Positions 7,293 through 13,192 of a stretch of 13,192 nt of DNA are shown one piece after another. The stretch is from Desulfuromusa sp. (GTDB lineage Bacteria; Desulfobacterota; Desulfuromonadia; Desulfuromonadales; Geopsychrobacteraceae). How positions within the stretch are numbered: position 1 is the first letter of the stretch; every line of letters starts with the position of its first letter. The stretch spans positions 1 to 13,192 of the forward strand of contig JAOZLQ010000053.1 of NCBI GenBank assembly GCA_029934755.1, in the 5' to 3' direction. The position numbers and the translations under genes are program-made. The notes below the pieces were generated by a model. The model saw only the letters and a list, made by a program, of their open reading frames with translations. It was not told where the DNA came from and did no database searches.

Positions 7293-8009
7293 TCAGTTTT
7301 CCCCTTTTTCCTTCTTATTGCCATTTTCCGGTTCCAAATTGTCTTTTCCCACAGGTGACAAACCTTGAACAGGTTGAATCTCCACTTGAACTTCTGTCGT
7401 TTTTTCGTCCTTTAAATGGGTATAAGTACCACGAAAAACCAATGGAACAATAAGAGAAAACCCCTCATTGACACCATGCAGATCAACCTCATCAGTAATC
7501 ACCTCACTGACACTTTTCAGCTCGGTTTCAGCCCCTTCAACAAGAACTTCATTAGGAACAACCCTGATACTTCCAACTTTAAAACCGGACAGAGGTTCGC
7601 CAGCAAGTGCAATTTTAATTGGCACTAACTTCTGTTTGATCCGTTCCAACTTCAGGTCAATAAACGATGGTGATAATCGTGTCACCCGCAAACCACTCGG
7701 CAAATTCAATTTTTCTTCTAAACGCTTGAATGTTGTCAACCCGGGCTTAAGATCGGTGAGATCAACAATAATACTGATATCATTGGGACTGACCTTCATC
7801 TGCAAAGTACTCGGCCCACTCACCCGCACATCGACCAAACTGGGAACTTCGTTGGCAACCATCAACTCCCTGGGGATGTTCTGGAGTTCAAGGGGAACTC
7901 GATAGCCAACTTCAAGACGTCGTTCACCCATAATGAACATCCAAAGCAACAACGCAAAAATCAGCGAAATTATCTTTAATGTCCAATTTTCAGTCAACAA
8001 CTTGAACAT
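7293..8009 (-). CDS. cdaR: YbbR-domain membrane protein, CdaA regulator (CdaR)
   Basis: The 238-residue protein begins with a charged tip and one membrane segment (about residues 10-27, TLKIISLIFALLLWMFIMG). A mainly beta-type extracytoplasmic part follows, which would lie in the periplasm in a Gram-negative cell. VPLELQNIPRELMVANEVP and VSGPSTLQMKVSPNDI are typical YbbR repeat sequence. About two repeats fit between 35 and 210, fewer than the four of the Bacillus protein. The C-terminus is a short charged, Pro/Glu/Lys-rich tail. In Firmicutes CdaR modulates the adjacent diadenylate cyclase; the same role is inferred from position between cdaA and glmM. The ATG is 5 bp after the cdaA stop, with AAGGA 9 nt upstream. 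Confidence 0.88.
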   Translation of the reverse strand: MFKLLTENWTLKIISLIFALLLWMFIMGERRLEVGYRVPLELQNIPRELMVANEVPSLVDVRVSGPSTLQMKVSPNDISIIVDLTDLKPGLTTFKRLEEKLNLPSGLRVTRLSPSFIDLKLERIKQKLVPIKIALAGEPLSGFKVGSIRVVPNEVLVEGAETELKSVSEVITDEVDLHGVNEGFSLIVPLVFRGTYTHLKDEKTTEVQVEIQPVQGLSPVGKDNLEPENGNKKEKGEN

Positions 8010-8014
8010 CCAGA

Positions 8015-8809
8015 TTATCCTTTCTGCTGTTGTTTTTGCTTTTTGAGTTTCACCTTACGTGGCTCCAGCAAGCGTCCAAGGACTTTCTTCAAACTCGCCG
8101 AGTCCAGATTCCGGGTCATTCCACCATTCACCGCCACCGAAATATTCCCCGTTTCTTCAGAAACAATGATAGCCACGGCATCAGCCAATTCTGTCAACCC
8201 AATCGCTGCCCGGTGTCGAGTACCAAGATCTTTCGTCAGATCAAGCCCTCGACTTAAGGGGAGGAAACATCCAGCAATAGCCAGACGTCCCTGCTGCACA
8301 ACCAAAGCCCCATCATGAATGGGAGATGAAGGCATAAAAATCGCCCGGATTAATTCACACGATACCCCTGCATCAATAGGAGTGCCTGATTCCAAAATAT
8401 CATTGATCCCATTTTCTCGCTCGATAGCAATCAGTGCGCCAATCTTTCGGCTTCCGAGGGCACTACAAGCTTTAACCAGTTCGTCGATAACAACAGACTC
8501 TTCATCCGCATTCATCCCACCAAAAAAAGGATTACGCCCGACATGCATTAACGCTCGTCGAATATCATTCTGAAAGATAACGACAATAACAAGGATAATT
8601 GAAGAGAGAAAATTGTTCAGGACCCAGTTGAGGGTGTGAAGATCACCAACTCGGGAAGCCATATAGACAGCTAGAATAACCGCCAAGACAAGAATCATTT
8701 GAACCGCGCGGTTTCCTTTGATGAGAAGAATTGTTCGGTAAATGATAAAGGCAACAACACTGATGTCCAGAATATCGAGTAGACGAATATTTGTGAAGAC
8801 ATCAAACAT
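8015..8809 (-). CDS. cdaA: Diadenylate cyclase CdaA (c-di-AMP synthase)
   Basis: CdaA makes cyclic di-AMP from two ATP at the inner membrane. With the ATG at 8809 the protein has 264 residues. Three hydrophobic segments lie at about 14-30, 36-51 and 62-80. The DAC catalytic domain follows, with SSPIHDGALVV (161-171, the DGA motif) and LGTRHRAAIGLTE (195-207, the RHR motif). Both motifs are intact, so the enzyme should be active. The C-terminus is a basic Lys/Gln-rich tail. A GTG three codons upstream (8818) gives a 267-residue version. I prefer the ATG because GGTGA lies 5 nt before it, while the GTG has no ribosome site. The order cdaA-cdaR-glmM is the widespread CdaA arrangement. Confidence 0.94.
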   Translation of the reverse strand: MFDVFTNIRLLDILDISVVAFIIYRTILLIKGNRAVQMILVLAVILAVYMASRVGDLHTLNWVLNNFLSSIILVIVVIFQNDIRRALMHVGRNPFFGGMNADEESVVIDELVKACSALGSRKIGALIAIERENGINDILESGTPIDAGVSCELIRAIFMPSSPIHDGALVVQQGRLAIAGCFLPLSRGLDLTKDLGTRHRAAIGLTELADAVAIIVSEETGNISVAVNGGMTRNLDSASLKKVLGRLLEPRKVKLKKQKQQQKG

Positions 8810-8814
8810 TGCGG

Positions 8815-8819
8815 TCACC
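8815..8819 (-). promoter_or_regulatory. Probable ribosome-binding site of cdaA
   Basis: GGTGA on the minus strand lies 5 nt before the ATG at 8809. It overlaps the alternative GTG at 8818, which itself has no purine-rich site upstream. This supports the shorter protein. Confidence 0.5.
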
Positions 8820-8869
8820 GTGCTAAGGTTATTTTTGCCAAAATCAAAATACTAAACAGGACAAAGCCA

Positions 8870-9730
8870 TTAAGGAAGTTGCTGCTCCCTGATCGCCCAG
8901 GCCACCAATGCTACCTCTCGGGCCGGACGAACATCATGAGCCCGAAATATTTGAACTCCTTTGCTCACACCTAAAGCAATGGTAGCCAAGGTTCCAAAAA
9001 GACGTTTCTGAGGATTATCCTGACCAAGAATCTCACCGATAAAACTCTTCCGTGAGGTTCCCAGCAATACCGGACAGTCCAGCTGATGTAATTCATCTAA
9101 TTGCTGCAGCAATTCAAGGTTTCCGACAGCACTTTTTCCAAAACCAATACCGGGATCAACTGCAAGTCGATTGTGGTCAACCCCTGCCAATAGAGCCAAA
9201 GCTATACTTTGACGCAAACCAGAAACAACTTCAACCAACAGGTTCTGATATTCAGTGAGCTGCTGCATAACTTCAGGCCGACCGCTTGTATGCATCAGAA
9301 ACAAACCAGCACCCGTCTCAGCAACAGTGTCCGCCATTTTGGGATCAAATCTCAATCCACTGATATCATTAACAAAATTGGCTCCAGAAGCAACAGCTTC
9401 AAGGGCAACACTTGCTTTGCTAGTATCAATAGAAAGGGGCAGATCTGTTTCTTGCCGAAGCCCTTCTATCACTGGAATAACCCGTGCCAATTCTTCTTCA
9501 GCTGAAACTGGGAGGGAACCAGGCCGAGTGCTTTCTCCACCTATATCAAGCAATGCAGCACCATCCTGCTGCATTGCTAGCCCCTGTCGTACAGCCTGAT
9601 CTACATTGAGATATTGTCCACCATCAGAAAACGAGTCCGGGGTGATATTCAATACTCCCATAATGCATGGCTGTGTCAGGTCAAGCTCACAACCACGGCC
9701 CGAAAGCTTTAGCTCACGCGCATGACTCAC
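8870..9730 (-). CDS. folP: Dihydropteroate synthase
   Basis: FolP joins 6-hydroxymethyl-7,8-dihydropterin pyrophosphate to p-aminobenzoate in folate synthesis and is the sulfonamide target. The 286-residue TIM barrel has all the family blocks: MGVLNITPDSFSDGG (24-38), DIGGESTRPG (62-71), SIDTSK (100-105), NDISG (121-125), DPGIGFGK (192-199), LGTSRKSFIG (223-232) and FRAHDV (262-267). The start is GTG at 9730, overlapping the ftsH stop as GTGA, so translation is probably coupled. An ATG at 9723 is out of frame. The next gene, cdaA, begins after about 60 bp with no terminator between them. Pairing of ftsH with folP is common in bacteria. Confidence 0.96.
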   Translation of the reverse strand: MSHARELKLSGRGCELDLTQPCIMGVLNITPDSFSDGGQYLNVDQAVRQGLAMQQDGAALLDIGGESTRPGSLPVSAEEELARVIPVIEGLRQETDLPLSIDTSKASVALEAVASGANFVNDISGLRFDPKMADTVAETGAGLFLMHTSGRPEVMQQLTEYQNLLVEVVSGLRQSIALALLAGVDHNRLAVDPGIGFGKSAVGNLELLQQLDELHQLDCPVLLGTSRKSFIGEILGQDNPQKRLFGTLATIALGVSKGVQIFRAHDVRPAREVALVAWAIREQQLP

Positions 9731-11733
9731 GACTCAGGAGTCTCTTCCTCCTTGGGTTCTGGAGAAGATTCAGACTCATCAGCCACGGCCACAACCGGAG
9801 GTTCCATCGCTTGATCTTCCCCATTTTTTATCTCATCGGTACCCTCGGCATCAGCAGCATTACTTTCAAAGCTGAAGTCATCTTCAGGTACTGGTTCTTC
9901 CTCCACTGGCGCTACAACTTTAGGTATTAAATATTCAGGAATTCCATCAGGGAAAACGACTTCAAGGATTTCAGAACTTCCCAGTGTTTCTTTTTCCAAT
10001 ATCAATTCTGATAAATCAATAAGTTGCTGCTGATGATCCTTAATCAACGTACGTGTCACCTCATAGTTTTCGTTAACTATTCTCCGGATTTCGTTATCAA
10101 TATCAACAGCGGTTGCTTCACTATAGTTTTTAACATGTCCCATATCGCGCCCGAGGAAAACTTCGGCCCCTTCTTTTTCACCGAATGCCATTGGTCCAAT
10201 TTTTTCACTCATTCCCCATTCACAAACCATCTTACGGGCTATAGCTGTCACCCGTTCGAGGTCATTGCTTGCACCGCTGGTCACCGATTCAAAAGTTACC
10301 TCTTCGGCGATTCTGCCACCCAACAACGCCCTGATGCGGATGTGTAACCCTTTGGCCGTTTCACTGTATTTTTCCTCCGTTGGAAGATACATCGTGACGC
10401 CCATAGCGCGACCGCGTGGAATGATTGATACTTTGTGTACTGGATCTGATCCCGGGGTCAACAGAGAAACCAGTGCGTGACCAGCCTCGTGATAAGCAGT
10501 CACCTTTTTCTCTTCCTCCGTAATCACCATTGAGCGCCGTTCGGCACCCATCAACACCTTATCTTTAGCTGCCTCAAAGTCATCCTTATCAACTTTAGTT
10601 TTATTGGAACGAGCCGCCAGCAAGGCCGCTTCATTGATCAGGTTGGCAAGATCGGCACCCGAAAAACCAGGGGTTGCCTTGGCAATGATTTCGAGATTCA
10701 CATTGTCATCCATAGGAACTTTACGGGAATGAACAATGAGTATTTTATGCCGACCCTTGATATCAGGACGTGGCACCATGACCTGACGATCAAAACGCCC
10801 TGGGCGCAGTAACGCCGGATCCAAGACATCTGGACGGTTGGTTGCTGCAACCAGAATAACACCTTCGTTTGACTCAAAACCATCCATTTCAACCAGCAGT
10901 TGGTTCAGGGTCTGCTCACGTTCATCATGACCACCACCAAGACCAGCACCACGGTGACGACCGACTGCATCGATCTCATCTATAAAAATAATACAGGGAG
11001 CATTCTTTTTGCCCTGCAGAAACAGATCCCGCACCCGACTGGCACCGACCCCGACAAACATTTCGACAAAATCCGAGCCCGAAATAGTAAAGAATGGGAC
11101 CCCGGCTTCACCAGCGACCGAACGAGCCAGCAATGTTTTACCGGTCCCTGGTGCACCAACCAGCAAAACACCTTTAGGTATTTTTCCGCCAAGCTTGGTG
11201 AATTTTTTCGGATCTTTAAGAAACTCAACGACCTCTTCAAGTTCCTGTTTAGCCTCATCAACTCCGGCCACATCTTTGAATGTCACCATCCCCTGAGTAT
11301 CGGTCAGCAGTTTGGCCTTGCTTTTGCCAAAGCTCATCGCCTTACCGCCACCACCTTGCATTTGGCGCATAAAGAAGATCCAGACCGCAATCAGTAGCAG
11401 GATCGGTCCCCAGGAGATCAGCAAAGTAAACCAGAAGCCCTGATCATCAACAGGTTTTGCTTCAAGAACAACACCCTTTGACTTTAATTCAGGAATCAGT
11501 TGCTCATCCATCGGGGCATAGGTCTGGAATTTACTTCCATCAGTCAGCACACCAGTAACCTGATTTCCCTGGAAGGTTACATTGGTTATCTGGCCATCAT
11601 CAACCGCACTGAGAAACTCGGTGTAGTTAATTTGTTTCTTCTCAGTGTCTTTTTGCGTCATCATATTGAAAAGCATGATCATCAACAAAGAAATGACCAG
11701 CCATAGGGCTAAATTTTTCTGGAATTGGCTCAC
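9727..11733 (-). CDS. ftsH: ATP-dependent zinc metalloprotease FtsH
   Basis: FtsH is the hexameric inner-membrane AAA+ protease that removes damaged membrane proteins and regulators. Membrane segments lie at about 8-25 and 103-122, flanking a periplasmic domain. The AAA module has Walker A GAPGTGKT (193-200), Walker B IIFIDEID (248-255) and a second region of homology ending in LLRPGRFDR with R310 and R313. The protease domain has HEAGH (415-419), with D491 as probable third zinc ligand. At 668 residues it is slightly longer than the E. coli protein because of an acidic tail from about 609, with roughly 22 Asp/Glu in 60 residues. The GTG start follows AAGGGGG by 4 nt. The 133-bp gap upstream makes this a possible separate promoter point, and folP overlaps its stop. 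Confidence 0.97.
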   Translation of the reverse strand: MSQFQKNLALWLVISLLMIMLFNMMTQKDTEKKQINYTEFLSAVDDGQITNVTFQGNQVTGVLTDGSKFQTYAPMDEQLIPELKSKGVVLEAKPVDDQGFWFTLLISWGPILLLIAVWIFFMRQMQGGGGKAMSFGKSKAKLLTDTQGMVTFKDVAGVDEAKQELEEVVEFLKDPKKFTKLGGKIPKGVLLVGAPGTGKTLLARSVAGEAGVPFFTISGSDFVEMFVGVGASRVRDLFLQGKKNAPCIIFIDEIDAVGRHRGAGLGGGHDEREQTLNQLLVEMDGFESNEGVILVAATNRPDVLDPALLRPGRFDRQVMVPRPDIKGRHKILIVHSRKVPMDDNVNLEIIAKATPGFSGADLANLINEAALLAARSNKTKVDKDDFEAAKDKVLMGAERRSMVITEEEKKVTAYHEAGHALVSLLTPGSDPVHKVSIIPRGRAMGVTMYLPTEEKYSETAKGLHIRIRALLGGRIAEEVTFESVTSGASNDLERVTAIARKMVCEWGMSEKIGPMAFGEKEGAEVFLGRDMGHVKNYSEATAVDIDNEIRRIVNENYEVTRTLIKDHQQQLIDLSELILEKETLGSSEILEVVFPDGIPEYLIPKVVAPVEEEPVPEDDFSFESNAADAEGTDEIKNGEDQAMEPPVVAVADESESSPEPKEEETPES

Positions 11734-11737
11734 AAGA

Positions 11738-11744
11738 CCCCCTT
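11738..11744 (-). promoter_or_regulatory. Ribosome-binding site of ftsH
   Basis: AAGGGGG on the minus strand ends 4 nt before the GTG at 11733. It is the only purine-rich site in the 133-bp gap near this start and supports the GTG as the true start of MSQFQKN. Confidence 0.6.
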
Positions 11745-11866
11745 ATGGAGTTATATTTAAGTTTTTATGTTTCATTTATGTAGCAACAAATTAGGAAGAA
11801 ACTAGCTGAAAAAACTACCATAAAAGAATACGGATCTACAAGCTTTTTGTCCCCTTTTTTACCTTC

Positions 11867-13192
11867 TTAAAGTAGTTCTATACGCAGGATCCTACCACGA
11901 TCATGTCCCGCGACAGCATGGCGTGAACGGCGCATTCCAACAATCCACAATATCCGCTCTCCACTGAGCAGAAGAGGAACTCGTGAACGCCCTTCAAGCT
12001 CAACTTGGCTATCGATAAAAAAACGCTTCAGCCGCTTATGGCCGATCATCCCCTGTGGCTCAAACCGATCTCCAGTTTGCCAATTACGTATCTGCAATGG
12101 TTGCGACAACTCAGCCAAAGAATACTCAGTAACATTTGGCGATTCCCCACCTTGCTCATCCTGTATAGAGGTACACACTACGCGGCCATCCGGAAGGACA
12201 AGTTCCCCGATTACGGGTAGAGTCAAATTAAAAGCTTTAGGTAGTGCGGGGGGCAGCTCCCTGAACCAAAGATTTTCGTAGCGACGAGCAACCCAACACC
12301 CAGGCAGATCGATTTGAGTCTGACTCCGCTGCCCCGTGAGCAGATTCTCAACAGCATGAAGATGCACTGCCTCAATTCTTTGTAAGTCACCACGGACCCG
12401 ACGCAATGCCTCACGGATCAAACGTAATCGGAGAGCAGGATGTTGTGCCAGAAGAAGCGGTCGGCTCAAGCGAAGACCATCATCACGGGACAGAATCAAA
12501 TCTGCAAATATTCGTTCAACCTGCTCTTGCCAGAAATCTTCTTCAAGTTGAAATTGCTGGGTTAATCCTGCGATATGATTATCAAAACAGGGATTAATTT
12601 CAAGTAGTTGCGGAATAATTTGAAGCCGAAGTCGATTGCGTAAAAATACCGGATCACGATTACTCTTATCTTCGACCCAATTAAGTTCATGGTGCTGCGC
12701 ATAAGCCAGAATCTGCTGACGACTGCTACCTAACAGCGGACGCCACCAGAGACCCTGGTGAACGCGCATAGCTGCCAAACCACTCTGACCGCTACCACGC
12801 AACAATCTCAACATAAAAGTTTCCACCTGATCATCCCGATGGTGGGCAAGAACAATCCGCTCTGAATCGGTCCGCTCGGCAGTTTGTTGCAAAAACTCTC
12901 TCCGGGCTTTCCGCCCGGCCATTTCGATGCTAATCCTATTTTGTTCTGCCAGATTAGGAACATCACGGGCTTCAATATGACAAGGAATATCGAATTGGGT
13001 ACAGAGATCCCTGACAAAACTAGCATCAGCTACACCTTCAGGACGGATTTGATGATCCAGATGGGCAACCTGAAGGGAGAGGTTCAGGGATTTTGCGAGT
13101 GAGCATAAGACATGCAACAAAACAACTGAATCAACACCCCCGGAAACTGCAATCAATAATCGATTTGCCCCAGGTGAAATAGTGTCAATGAT
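11867..13192 (-). CDS. tilS: tRNA(Ile)-lysidine synthetase, 5' end cut by the window edge
   Basis: TilS attaches lysine to C34 of tRNA-Ile2 (anticodon CAU), switching both its amino-acid identity and its decoding to AUA. The visible 441 residues begin in frame at 13192 with IIDTISPGANRLL and run into the PP-loop SGGVDS (17-22). No stop codon intervenes and family members have residues here, so the true start lies outside the window; a TTG at 13156 is only an internal codon. Further family blocks are LAHHRDDQVETFMLRLLRG near 115-135, then RNRLR, and a C-terminal TilS domain over about the last 85 residues (GDRFEP, KRLKRFFID, WIVGMRRS). No terminator follows its stop, so it may be cotranscribed with ftsH. 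Confidence 0.94.
   Translation of the reverse strand: MIDTISPGANRLLIAVSGGVDSVVLLHVLCSLAKSLNLSLQVAHLDHQIRPEGVADASFVRDLCTQFDIPCHIEARDVPNLAEQNRISIEMAGRKARREFLQQTAERTDSERIVLAHHRDDQVETFMLRLLRGSGQSGLAAMRVHQGLWWRPLLGSSRQQILAYAQHHELNWVEDKSNRDPVFLRNRLRLQIIPQLLEINPCFDNHIAGLTQQFQLEEDFWQEQVERIFADLILSRDDGLRLSRPLLLAQHPALRLRLIREALRRVRGDLQRIEAVHLHAVENLLTGQRSQTQIDLPGCWVARRYENLWFRELPPALPKAFNLTLPVIGELVLPDGRVVCTSIQDEQGGESPNVTEYSLAELSQPLQIRNWQTGDRFEPQGMIGHKRLKRFFIDSQVELEGRSRVPLLLSGERILWIVGMRRSRHAVAGHDRGRILRIELL

Noticed and set aside
7468..7905. Plus-strand open frame of 145 codons opposite cdaR
   Set aside because: The translation is Ser/Thr-rich with no domain, as expected for the antisense of a coding region.
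10900..11397. Plus-strand open frame of 165 codons opposite the AAA module of ftsH
   Set aside because: It is antisense to highly conserved Walker motifs, so any coding constraint belongs to ftsH.
11795..11817. Imperfect direct repeat GAAGAAACTA / GAAAAAACTA upstream of ftsH as an operator
   Set aside because: Only two short AT-rich copies with one mismatch; chance is a sufficient explanation without conservation data.
13154..13156. TTG as the start codon of tilS
   Set aside because: The frame stays open to the window edge, and the upstream residues (ISPGANRLL) fit the TilS N-terminus before SGGVDS. The real start lies outside the window.

Overview
This window is an ordinary but nearly complete bacterial housekeeping cluster. 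Twelve genes lie on the minus strand, and a small separate gene follows them at the left end. Gene content and order (tilS, ftsH, folP, cdaA, cdaR, glmM, pdxJ, acpS, nnr, CBS protein, tsaE, cimA) and the protein sequences look like the Desulfuromonadales/Geobacter-Pelobacter group of anaerobic Gram-negative bacteria. This placement comes from recognising the families and gene order, not from a search. Base composition looks moderate (mid-40s % GC by eye, not computed).

Layout, in the direction of transcription (right to left). tilS (tRNA-Ile lysidine synthetase) enters from beyond the right edge and lacks its first codons. After an AT-rich gap of 133 bp come ftsH (membrane AAA+ protease) and folP (dihydropteroate synthase), joined by a GTGA overlap. 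Next is the c-di-AMP module: cdaA (diadenylate cyclase), cdaR (membrane-anchored YbbR protein) and glmM (phosphoglucosamine mutase), packed with gaps of 2-5 bp. Then come pdxJ (pyridoxine 5'-phosphate synthase), acpS (holo-ACP synthase), nnr (bifunctional NAD(P)HX epimerase/dehydratase), a stand-alone CBS-pair protein, tsaE (tRNA t6A ATPase) and finally cimA ((R)-citramalate synthase). A strong intrinsic terminator at 658-691 closes the unit. No other terminator is visible inside it, so it may be read as one long operon.

Left of that terminator, 252-657 is an AT-rich gap with several short inverted repeats and one plausible promoter. It precedes a 51-residue two-CxxC zinc-ribbon protein at 96-251 (minus), which has its own intrinsic terminator at 45-70. 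This small gene is easy to miss and is the least characterised item here.

The genes combine tRNA maturation (tilS, tsaE), membrane proteolysis (ftsH), cofactor and carrier maintenance (folP, pdxJ, acpS, nnr), peptidoglycan precursor supply with c-di-AMP signalling (cdaA, cdaR, glmM) and the entry step of threonine-independent isoleucine synthesis (cimA). Several starts are TTG or GTG, and most junctions overlap or nearly touch, which suggests translational coupling. I see no mobile element, CRISPR array, tRNA or rRNA, phage gene or clear novel system.
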